Positions 8,743-15,486 of a stretch of DNA of 64,000 nucleotides are shown in pieces. The notes under the pieces are model-generated. The model was not told the DNA's origin. It searched no databases and saw only the letters and a program-made list of their open reading frames with translations. The stretch's first letter is position 1; every line of letters starts with the position of its first letter. The position numbers and the translations under genes are program-made. The DNA lies in the NCBI GenBank assembly GCA_963691885.1, contig OY829843.1, positions 2,604,001 through 2,668,000 of the forward strand, given 5' to 3'. Origin of the DNA: G963691885 sp963691885. GTDB taxonomy: Bacteria; Pseudomonadota; Alphaproteobacteria; UBA8366; Aestuariispiraceae.

Positions 8743-9501
8743 TTAAGTCTCAAAAGGGTTAGTTTCGGTTTGCCACCGGGTCAGACGCCTCAAAAGAGCG
8801 TCCACGGTGAAATAGAGGGTCACGCCAAACAGCGCGAGAACGGCGAGGGCCGCGAACATATAATCAATCTGCATTCGGGCATTCGCGTGCAGCATCAAAT
8901 AGCCTAGCCCTGCACTGGACCCGACCCATTCACCGACGACTGCACCGATTGGGGCGACGGCGGTACCGACGCGTACCCCACTGGCGAAGGCAGGGAGCGC
9001 GGCTGGTAGACGCATATACTGCAATGTGCTGATCCGGCTGCCCCCCATGGTCTGGGCTAGGTCCAGCCAGCCAGGATCTGTGCGCCGCAACCCGTCATAG
9101 AAGGCGGCTGTTATCGGGAAGTAGATGATCAGCACCGTCATGGTGATCTTTGACACCATGCCATACCCCATCCAAAGAACGAGGACGGGGGCCAATGCAA
9201 AAACGGGAAGGGCTTGCGAGATGACAAGCAACGGCATCAACCAGCGCTGCGCCGGCCGATAGGTCGCGCTCAACAGGGCGGTGATTGAGCCCAGGATGAT
9301 CCCAAGGAAAAGGCCGACCAGTATTTCAACAATTGTGACCCAGGCATTGCTTAACAGAACTTGGGGACGATCCAGAATGGATTCCAGGACGAGCGCGGGT
9401 CCCGGCAGGATAAAGACCGGTGCGCCACTGATGGTGACGATTGCCTGCCACAGGGCGATCAGACCCAAAGCCGTTATTAGTGCGCGGATAACACTGTTCA
9501 T
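8743..9501 (-). CDS. thiX: ABC transporter permease ThiX
   Basis: Inner-membrane permease of the pyrimidine-precursor transporter. The 252-residue protein has about six hydrophobic segments and the binding-protein-dependent permease loop around MGGSRISTLQYMRLPAALPAFASGVRVG, the EAA-type contact with the ATPase. The frame is open further upstream, but the ATG at 9501 overlaps the thiZ stop as ATGA, the same coupling seen at other junctions of this operon, and it begins right at the first membrane segment. This fixes the start well. thiY follows 20 bp downstream. Confidence 0.9.
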   Translation of the reverse strand: MNSVIRALITALGLIALWQAIVTISGAPVFILPGPALVLESILDRPQVLLSNAWVTIVEILVGLFLGIILGSITALLSATYRPAQRWLMPLLVISQALPVFALAPVLVLWMGYGMVSKITMTVLIIYFPITAAFYDGLRRTDPGWLDLAQTMGGSRISTLQYMRLPAALPAFASGVRVGTAVAPIGAVVGEWVGSSAGLGYLMLHANARMQIDYMFAALAVLALFGVTLYFTVDALLRRLTRWQTETNPFET

Positions 9502-10268
9502 TGGCGCGTTACCCGGGTGCTGGACAACCGGTCTAAAAGGTCCTGATACAGGTTCCAGATCCCATCTGACCACTCGTGACGGGGGGGCGCGCCATCCGGT
9601 ATGATTTTCTTGCTCAACTGTGCCGGGGTTCCCGTGAGAACATAGATCTCGTGGCCCACGCGCAGCGCCTCCATCGGATCATGGGTAACCAGCAGGACTG
9701 TTTTACCAGCCAGGTGGGTTACAGTTTCCTGTTGCAGGTTCCGGCGGGTGATCGCATCGAGCGCAGAAAAAGGCTCATCCATTAAAATAACAGGCCGGTC
9801 TTCAAACAATGTACGGGCGAGCGCCACACGCTGTCGCATTCCGCCAGACAGCGCCGCTGGTAATTCGGTTGCAACATCGCGCAAGCCAACTTGATTGAGG
9901 ATCTGTAACGCCTTTTCCCGATCTGCGGTCAAGATTTGTTCCCGTCTCAGTTTTCGCCCGATCATGACGTTGTCCAGTACCTTCGCCCAAGGCAGCAAGA
10001 GGTCGGTCTGTGCCATATAGACGACGGCGTCTTCGAGAGGGGGGGGTGCACTCCCCGAGATGGCTTGCCTTTGTCCGGTGATTTCTCCGCCCATGGGTGA
10101 CAGTCCTGCGAGCAGGCGCAACAGGCTGGATTTTCCAACCCCGCTGGGCCCCAGAAGGCAGGTGATCTTTCCGGGCTCCAAGGTCAGGTTCAGGTCCTGG
10201 AAGACAACCTGCTTTCCAAACCGCAATCCGGCGCGATCCAGTGATATGCCATAGGGCGTGTCGGTCAT
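9498..10268 (-). CDS. thiZ: ABC transporter ATPase ThiZ
   Basis: ATP-hydrolysing subunit of the ThiXYZ importer, on the cytoplasmic face. The 256-residue protein has Walker A GPSGVGKSS (about residues 37-45), the Q-loop in VYMAQTDLLLPWAKVLDNV, the signature LSGGMRQRVALART, Walker B PVILMDEPFSALD and the switch histidine in LLVTHDPMEAL. The ATG at 10268 overlaps the thiD stop as ATGA, so it is preferred to an in-frame start five codons upstream. Confidence 0.92.
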   Translation of the reverse strand: MTDTPYGISLDRAGLRFGKQVVFQDLNLTLEPGKITCLLGPSGVGKSSLLRLLAGLSPMGGEITGQRQAISGSAPPPLEDAVVYMAQTDLLLPWAKVLDNVMIGRKLRREQILTADREKALQILNQVGLRDVATELPAALSGGMRQRVALARTLFEDRPVILMDEPFSALDAITRRNLQQETVTHLAGKTVLLVTHDPMEALRVGHEIYVLTGTPAQLSKKIIPDGAPPRHEWSDGIWNLYQDLLDRLSSTRVTRQ

Positions 10269-11089
10269 TCTCTGCGAGACCACAGGGCGTGAAAATGATG
10301 GACGGGCCCGTGGCCTGAACCGACCGTCAGTTGATCTGCCGCGTCGATCGCCGCCATCAGATAGGTCCGGGCATTTCTGACCGCATCCACCAGATTATGC
10401 CCAAGCGCCAATTGTGCGGCGATCGAAGAAGACAAAGTGCATCCGGTTCCGTGTGTGTTTTGGGTCTCAATCCGTTTCGACTCAAACCGTTGAACCGTTT
10501 CCTTCGTAATCAGGATATCCACGAGGGTGTCGCCGGGCAGATGCCCGCCCTTCATCAGAACGGCTTTTGGCCCCAGCGCTAGAATACGGTGGCCAAGTTC
10601 TTCCATCTGATCCGGTGTTTCTGGTGGATCCTCTTCCAAGAGTACGGCTGCTTCCGGCAGGTTGGGTGTGACGAGAGTCGCGATGGGAATGAGATTTTCC
10701 CGCAAGGTCGAGATGGCGTCATCGCCCAAAAGCTTGTCTCCACTTTTGGCGACCATGACAGGGTCCAGAACGATATGGGTTGGCTTATGCCGGGCCAGAC
10801 TATCCGAAATTTTGGTGATCACATCCGGGCGGCTCAGCATGCCGATCTTGACGGCGTCGATGGTCATATCATCAAACACAGCATCCATCTGTGCCTTGAT
10901 GAAATCTGGTTCCAGATCCGCGATCGCGGTAACCGCACGGGTGTTCTGTGCTGTAAGCGCGGTGATGACAGATGCCCCGTACACCCCGTTGGCGGAAAAG
11001 GCCTTCAGATCGGCCTGAATACCGGCCCCACCGCCGGAATCGGATCCCGCAACGGTCAGGGCGTTTGGAATTCTCTGTTGATTTACCAT
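10265..11089 (-). CDS. thiD: HMP kinase / HMP-phosphate kinase
   Basis: ThiD phosphorylates HMP twice to HMP-PP, the pyrimidine half of thiamine. The 274-residue ribokinase-fold protein has AGSDSGGGAGIQADLKAF near the N-terminus, LDPVMVAKSGDKLL, TPNLPEAAVLL and the anion-hole block THGTGCTLSSSIAAQLA. An ATG at 11089 with a GAAGGTG site about 10 nt upstream is the likely start; a TTG at 11095 that overlaps the thiM stop as TTGA is the alternative. It is the second gene of the salvage operon, and its product acts directly after TenA. Confidence 0.95.
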   Translation of the reverse strand: MVNQQRIPNALTVAGSDSGGGAGIQADLKAFSANGVYGASVITALTAQNTRAVTAIADLEPDFIKAQMDAVFDDMTIDAVKIGMLSRPDVITKISDSLARHKPTHIVLDPVMVAKSGDKLLGDDAISTLRENLIPIATLVTPNLPEAAVLLEEDPPETPDQMEELGHRILALGPKAVLMKGGHLPGDTLVDILITKETVQRFESKRIETQNTHGTGCTLSSSIAAQLALGHNLVDAVRNARTYLMAAIDAADQLTVGSGHGPVHHFHALWSRRE

Positions 11090-11091
11090 GA

Positions 11092-11832
11092 TCAAGACAC
11101 CTTCGCTTTTGCCGTGATGGTTGGTTTGTCGAGCGTGTAGAGCGCGTCCAGCAAGGCAGGTTCAAAACTGCCAGGGCCAGACGCGTTGCTACCGGCAATT
11201 TCACCGGCGATTCCAAAAGCCAGGGTCGCGGCAGCGGCGCCAAGAAACAGATCCTCGGCAACAGAAAGGAACGCGGCGACCAGGGCCGACTCCGCACAGC
11301 CCATTGCGGTGACCCGGTCCATCAACGCGTGGCCGTTTTCGATGCTGACCTCGCGGTCGCCTTGCCGGATGGTGTCGATGGTACCGGTTGATACGATGAT
11401 CGTCTCATCCGTATTCGCAGCAGCGGCTGAAAGAGCATTTATTTCTGCAGCATTCCCCCTGATCACTGTCGGGGCTTGCGCAGCGATCTCTAACGCTGTC
11501 TTCATCCGCTCTTCCGAGGCAGTCGCCATGACCGGATCCAGCACCCAGGGTTTGGCCGTTTGTTTGGCGGCCGCAATTGCGAGCGGGATTGCAGCCCTTC
11601 TGGTGGCGTCCAGCGTTCCGATATTGATCGAGAGCGCGGCCGCCCGACCGGTGAAGGAGACGACCTCGGTCGGATCAAAGGTCATGGACGGGTGAGCGCC
11701 CGCGGAGAGCAGGACGTTGGCGGTAAACGGCATTGCGACATTGTTGGTGATGCAATGAACGAACGGGCGTTGCTCTGCCAGCTGTGCCAGGCAATCACTG
11801 CAATAGTCAGTCAGGACCGCAAAATCGGACAT
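11092..11832 (-). CDS. thiM: Hydroxyethylthiazole kinase
   Basis: ThiM phosphorylates the thiazole alcohol recovered from degraded thiamine, giving the partner that is joined to HMP-PP. The 246-residue protein has the family features VHCITNNVAMPFTANVLLSAGAHPSM near the N-terminus, PWVLDPVMAT, VIRGNAAEI and the C-terminal MGCAESALVAAF. The usual GCG of the last block reads MGCAES, a mild variation. First gene of the operon, about 78 bp downstream of the TPP riboswitch. ThiE, which would join the two halves, is not in this cluster. Confidence 0.93.
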   Translation of the reverse strand: MSDFAVLTDYCSDCLAQLAEQRPFVHCITNNVAMPFTANVLLSAGAHPSMTFDPTEVVSFTGRAAALSINIGTLDATRRAAIPLAIAAAKQTAKPWVLDPVMATASEERMKTALEIAAQAPTVIRGNAAEINALSAAAANTDETIIVSTGTIDTIRQGDREVSIENGHALMDRVTAMGCAESALVAAFLSVAEDLFLGAAAATLAFGIAGEIAGSNASGPGSFEPALLDALYTLDKPTITAKAKVS

Positions 11833-11909
11833 ATCACACCATTCACTCTAATTTCGATCCGGTGGCGGTATGGAATTGGGGTGTCGGGAAGGGTGGTTGT
11901 CTGGTCCCG

Positions 11910-12000
11910 TGCATCTCAATTTCCTACGCCGGTTCTAACCGGATCAGGTTCGACGGGTCGGCATGTCGCCTCTCAGCCCAAAAGAGCACCCCGTTGAGAA
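11910..12000 (-). ncRNA. TPP riboswitch (THI element)
   Basis: Read on the minus strand, the leader of thiM contains the conserved blocks GGGGTGCTC, GGGCTGAGAGG, ACCCGTCGAACCTGATC and GGTTAGAACCGGCGTAGG in the standard order. These are the P1-P5 core of the thiamine pyrophosphate aptamer. It sits between the promoter at 12010-12038 and thiM, so TPP should repress the six-gene salvage operon. No strong terminator is visible between aptamer and thiM; blocking the thiM ribosome-binding site is the likelier mechanism. Confidence 0.95.
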
Positions 12001-12009
12001 TTGCCTAAA

Positions 12010-12038
12010 GTGTTACGCCTCTAACCGCTGACTGGCAA
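12010..12038 (-). promoter_or_regulatory. Promoter of the thi salvage operon
   Basis: On the minus strand, TTGCCA (12038-12033) and TAACAC (12015-12010) are separated by exactly 17 bp. This would place the transcription start near 12003, just before the first base of the TPP riboswitch. The spacing and the position relative to the riboswitch support a sigma-70-type promoter. Confidence 0.65.
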
Positions 12039-12069
12039 GTCCAGGCGGGTCCTGGACCGGATTTTGGGC

Positions 12070-12405
12070 CTATAAGATGTCGTCGGCGTCGGAGACGAGG
12101 TTGGAAAGCGCGGACAGATTGCGGCGCAATTTTTGGCGCGCGACCAGTTTTTCCTGGGCCTGAATGGGCAGGTCTGTGAAGTTGATGATATTGCGGGCGA
12201 TCAGGACGTCGATCAAATCCTCGGTGATACGCGCCATCTCGTTATCCGTGACATCCAGGCGCTGACGCATCGTGTCGGGTGAGGCACCCTTTATGAAGGC
12301 CTGTACCTCCGGATTGTTCGGATGCAGCAATTCGGTTGCCGTCTCTGTCTGGCGATCATTGATGCCGGTGATCCGGCCGCTCTCGTCACGGGTTACATAG
12401 GGCAT
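12070..12405 (-). CDS. Conserved small protein of unknown function
   Basis: A 111-residue soluble protein with no signal peptide or membrane segment. It opens MPYVTRDESGRITGI, continues with a probably helical middle (DTMRQRLDVTDNEMARITEDLIDVL, split here by no gap) and ends in an acidic tail VSDADDIL. Similar short proteins occur widely in proteobacteria, sometimes under the misleading label tryptophan-synthase-beta-like; I can assign no activity. It stands alone on the minus strand between the atp terminator and the thi promoter, so it may have its own promoter. Confidence 0.7.
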   Translation of the reverse strand: MPYVTRDESGRITGINDRQTETATELLHPNNPEVQAFIKGASPDTMRQRLDVTDNEMARITEDLIDVLIARNIINFTDLPIQAQEKLVARQKLRRNLSALSNLVSDADDIL

Positions 12406-12465
12406 TCTGTTTCTCGCTGATCAACGTCACAGCCATAGTGTATCAGTATTCGGCAATTTAGTTCC

Positions 12466-12496
12466 AAAACAAAACAGGCCGGGAAGACCCGACCTG
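12466..12496 (-). terminator. Terminator of the F0 ATP synthase operon
   Basis: Read on the minus strand, CAGGTCGGG pairs with CCCGGCCTG (9 bp, one G-T pair) around the loop TCTT, and TTTTGTTTT follows directly. It begins 27 nt after the stop of the last atp gene, which makes it a convincing factor-independent terminator. Confidence 0.9.
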
Positions 12497-12523
12497 ATTG
12501 GCTTGTCTCGCAAATTTTGGAGA

Positions 12524-13015
12524 TCAGTGAAGTTTATCGCCAAGTTCACCGATGGACTTTTCCACGAGTGCATCACCCGCGTCGCCTTCGGCGCGTTCCG
12601 CAATCAGTTTTGCGGTTGCGGCAATGGCCATTTCTGTAACAGCAGTGCGGACTTCCTGAACGGCGCGTTCCTCGGCCAGTTCAATCCGTTCCATGGCCAG
12701 GGCCTCCTGACGCTTCAAGGCGTCTTTAAGGTCGGCTTGTGCCCGCTTTTTCATCTCGTCTGCGTCATGCTTTGCGGCAGCCAGCATTTCTTCAGCATGC
12801 TGGGCTGACTGCTGCTGCTTACGCTCGTATTCGGCGAGAAGGGATTGCGCCTCATCACGAAGCTTTGCGGCCTCTTCAACCTGGTTCTTGATCTCTTCAA
12901 TCTTTGAATCCAGCGAGGACAGCATCGCTGCTTTTGCCGGCTTATAGGCGATTGCCAGAAAGACGAAGAAAGAAACGCCGACCCAGAAGCTGGGGTTTGA
13001 GAGCATTGCGTCCAT
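12524..13015 (-). CDS. atpF: F0 ATP synthase subunit b
   Basis: One of two b-type stator subunits linking the membrane F0 motor to F1. The 163-residue protein has one N-terminal membrane segment (FWVGVSFFVFLAIAYKP, about residues 8-25), then a long charged helix rich in Glu, Ala and Lys typical of the b coiled coil. The ATG at 13015 shares a base with the b' stop (TGATG); a GTG one codon upstream is the alternative. As the second b gene it is the last of the operon. Confidence 0.92.
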   Translation of the reverse strand: MDAMLSNPSFWVGVSFFVFLAIAYKPAKAAMLSSLDSKIEEIKNQVEEAAKLRDEAQSLLAEYERKQQQSAQHAEEMLAAAKHDADEMKKRAQADLKDALKRQEALAMERIELAEERAVQEVRTAVTEMAIAATAKLIAERAEGDAGDALVEKSIGELGDKLH

Positions 13016-13506
13016 CACTTGGCCCCTCCAACCTGATCGAGTGCGCCTTTGGCAGACTTCTCATCAACCGATCCGCCAATCAGACGCTCAGTTGCGGCCT
13101 GAACAACTTCAACCGCGGTCGACTGCAATTCAGCCAGGGCCGTTTGCTTGGTCTCGGCAATGCGTGCATCGGCTTCCTCGGCCTGCTTGGCCAGTTTGTC
13201 CATCAGCTTTGCCGTATCCTTTTCGGCTTTCTTGGCCATATCCTCAGCAACAGAGCGATGGATCGCCCGCGCATCTTCTGCGGATTTGGCAAGGGTTGCC
13301 TCATAGGTTTCTTTGGCGGCTGCGGCCTGCGCCTGAAGGGCTTCAGCCTTGCCCAGATCGTCATCGATCTTTTTCTGGCGGTTGGTGACAACATCACCAA
13401 TGCGGGGCAGGACGACCCGCGACAACAGAATGTACAGGATTGTAAACGTTACCAGCAGCCAGAAAATCTGACTTGGAAACGTATCTATCTGTGCAAATTG
13501 AGGCAT
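13015..13506 (-). CDS. F0 ATP synthase subunit b' (second b-type stator)
   Basis: The 163-residue protein has an N-terminal membrane segment (FWLLVTFTILYILLSRVVLP, residues about 14-34) and a long Ala/Lys/Glu-rich helix. Paired b and b' genes, with b' upstream, are standard in alphaproteobacteria and other photosynthetic-type F0 operons; the two form a heterodimeric peripheral stalk. It overlaps the b gene at the stop/start and is separated from atpE by 253 bp that contain a strong hairpin. Confidence 0.92.
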   Translation of the reverse strand: MPQFAQIDTFPSQIFWLLVTFTILYILLSRVVLPRIGDVVTNRQKKIDDDLGKAEALQAQAAAAKETYEATLAKSAEDARAIHRSVAEDMAKKAEKDTAKLMDKLAKQAEEADARIAETKQTALAELQSTAVEVVQAATERLIGGSVDEKSAKGALDQVGGAK

Positions 13507-13700
13507 TTGCTCGTCCCTTATCCGCGTATGTTTTTGCGCTTATGAGGCTGGCCCTGTACCGATACCGGTCCAACAAACTGCCAAATGGCTGTCTGACAGG
13601 GTAGGCCCATAAAACCGGCTGTAAACACGGGTTTCCAACAACAACATGGCAAACGCCGTTATTGCCTGAGCACCGCTGGCTGAGCCGGTCCAAGATCAAA

Positions 13701-13750
13701 CCGGAAACGGGGCGGCGTGCGTCAATGAATGAGGCCGCACCCGTTACCGG
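13701..13750 (-). other. Large hairpin between atpE and the b' gene
   Basis: CCGGAAACGGG (13701-13711) and CCCGTTACCGG (13740-13750) pair over 11 positions with one mismatch, and inner arms GCGGC (13712-13716) and GCCGC (13734-13738) extend the stem, with a single bulged A. It lies 9 nt after the atpE stop on the transcribed strand. No T-run follows, so it looks more like an RNA-stabilising or processing stem than a full terminator. A role in making excess atpE mRNA for the c-ring is an inference. Confidence 0.6.
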
Positions 13751-13759
13751 AAAAAGATC

Positions 13760-13984
13760 TTAGCTGAACAGAGCCATCAGCGCGATGATCAGAGCGAACA
13801 GCGCGATAGCTTCTGTGACGGCGAACCCGATCCAGATATTCGCACCGATTTCGGCTTTAGAAGCCGGGTTGCGCGAAATGGCCTGAATGTAGCTGGCCCA
13901 AACGTTACCCACACCGATACCGGCACCGATCATCCCGATCGCTGCAAGACCTGCACCTATAAGCTTGGCTGCATCCGCTTCCAT
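13760..13984 (-). CDS. atpE: F0 ATP synthase subunit c
   Basis: The 74-residue proteolipid forms the rotating c-ring. It is two membrane helices joined by the polar loop SRNPASKAE. The first helix holds the packing motif GAGIGVG (residues 20-26) and the second the proton-carrying glutamate E58 in GFAVTEAIALF. There is no extra Na-binding pattern, so proton coupling is expected. AAGGAT lies upstream of its ATG. It is isolated within the operon by 140 bp upstream and 253 bp downstream, unusual for an otherwise compact operon. Confidence 0.96.
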   Translation of the reverse strand: MEADAAKLIGAGLAAIGMIGAGIGVGNVWASYIQAISRNPASKAEIGANIWIGFAVTEAIALFALIIALMALFS

Positions 13985-14124
13985 GGCTTGCTATCCTTTT
14001 TTACTTTAGAACTAACGTTAACCCACCGACTGTATGAGCACCTTGCCCTCAGCCGAAACTCACTAAACTACTCAACCCAAACCCGAGCACCCTAGAGGAT
14101 GCCGGCGCTTTCCTTGACCGACGA

Positions 14125-14850
14125 TCAGTGAAGGTGCAGCGAGTCATGCAGGTAAATGCATGACAGAATGGCGAAGACATAAGCCTGAATAACCGCAATC
14201 ATGAACTCAAGAGCCGTGATGGCGACCAGACCGACCAAAGGCAGGATCCCGAAGATACCGAGCGCGACTACAAAGCCACCCATAACTTTCAGGATTACGT
14301 GACCAACGGTCATATTCGCAAACAGACGAACCGACAGGCTGACCGGACGAGACAGGTAGGACACCAGCTCAATCGGGATCAGAATGACAGCGGTCCAGAG
14401 CGGCGCACCATGCGGGAAGAAGAGCGACAGGAAGCGAAACCCGTGCTTGAAAATCCCGATGATTGTGACCGCCACAAAGATAATTGAGGCCATCGCAAAG
14501 GTCACAGCGATATGCGATGTGAAGGTAAAGCTGCCCGGTACCATGCCCAGAAGATTTCCGAACAGGACGAACATGAACAGCGTGAAAATGAACGGGAAAT
14601 AGGGCTTTCCGCCGGAGCCGACATTGTCGCGGACCATATTGGCTACCGCGCCATACATCATTTCCGCCACCATCTGGCCCCGTGTCGGAATTGTTCCCCG
14701 GTTCCGCATGGTGAGGGACAGAAACACGGTTGCAACAACAACAGTAATAACCATCCACAATGCGGAATTGGTGAAATCGATGTTTATCCCACCGACTTCG
14801 ATCGGCACGATGGGCGTTACCTGAAACTGTGCAAGCGGATCAGAAGCCAC
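14125..14850 (-). CDS. atpB: F0 ATP synthase subunit a
   Basis: Subunit a provides the proton half-channels next to the c-ring. The 241-residue integral membrane protein contains the essential arginine in PVSLSVRLFANMTVGH and the C-terminal helix EFMIAVIQAYVFAILSCIYL, both diagnostic. About five to six membrane segments are visible. The start is a GTG at 14850 with AGGGGT upstream. It follows atpI with a 105-bp gap. Confidence 0.96.
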   Translation of the reverse strand: MASDPLAQFQVTPIVPIEVGGINIDFTNSALWMVITVVVATVFLSLTMRNRGTIPTRGQMVAEMMYGAVANMVRDNVGSGGKPYFPFIFTLFMFVLFGNLLGMVPGSFTFTSHIAVTFAMASIIFVAVTIIGIFKHGFRFLSLFFPHGAPLWTAVILIPIELVSYLSRPVSLSVRLFANMTVGHVILKVMGGFVVALGIFGILPLVGLVAITALEFMIAVIQAYVFAILSCIYLHDSLHLH

Positions 14851-14955
14851 CTATTCAAACCCCTGTCTGTCGATCCTGCTGGATACTGTTCCAGGCTCGG
14901 ATCCGTCCAAAACTCTGCCGTTTCCGGCGCTCAGTCCCCACGCCATTACTGGCGG

Positions 14956-15351
14956 TCAGTCCATTTTGGCCGATTTGGCTGCGTTCGCATCCTGATCGAC
15001 CGTAGTCGTATTCTCTTTGGCAGCTTCTTCATATGCTGCCTTTTCTTTTGCCAGCAGTTCCATCTGTTTTGCGGTTCGAACCACATTCAACAGACCGGCA
15101 CAAAACCCGATAATCGTGAACACTAGAAGGAACCAGGGTTTGGTTTCCAGCCAGTTGTCCAGATACCAGCCAATGCCGACACCGACGACAACACCGGCAA
15201 CAAGATCAACGGCTATCCGCAACCCTGTGCCAACTCCGGAAGCATCGCGTCGCGATGGTTCCACCTTGTCCCAACCATCGCCCTTGCCCCGTGCCGTTTT
15301 CAGGCGTTTGCCGAGGTCTTCCAAAGGCGATTCAGGTTCCGGGGTATTCAT
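14956..15351 (-). CDS. atpI: ATP synthase protein I (AtpI)
   Basis: AtpI is a small membrane protein that helps assemble the c-ring. The 131-residue protein has two hydrophobic segments (about residues 46-64 and 72-90) with the alphaproteobacterial pattern GVGIGWYLDNWLETKPWFLL, and hydrophilic ends. The ATG at 15351 has a strong AAAGGGG upstream and is preferred to a start 24 codons earlier. First gene of the F0 operon; the smc gene lies upstream on the same strand, 135 bp away. Confidence 0.9.
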   Translation of the reverse strand: MNTPEPESPLEDLGKRLKTARGKGDGWDKVEPSRRDASGVGTGLRIAVDLVAGVVVGVGIGWYLDNWLETKPWFLLVFTIIGFCAGLLNVVRTAKQMELLAKEKAAYEEAAKENTTTVDQDANAAKSAKMD

Positions 15352-15486
15352 TGCAACGCCCCTTTCCGAAGCCGCGGCGAAAATAGGGGTGCGGGCTGGT
15401 AGCGTCAAGCTGATATCGGGCAATATTGGCCAGAAAATCCACTCAAATGCCGGTTCTGAAGATCATTTCAGTGGAATCACTGATGA

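Noticed and set aside
13394..13699. 101-codon minus-strand frame in the atpE/b' gap
   Set aside because: Overlaps the b' gene in another frame, with no ribosome-binding site or recognisable sequence.
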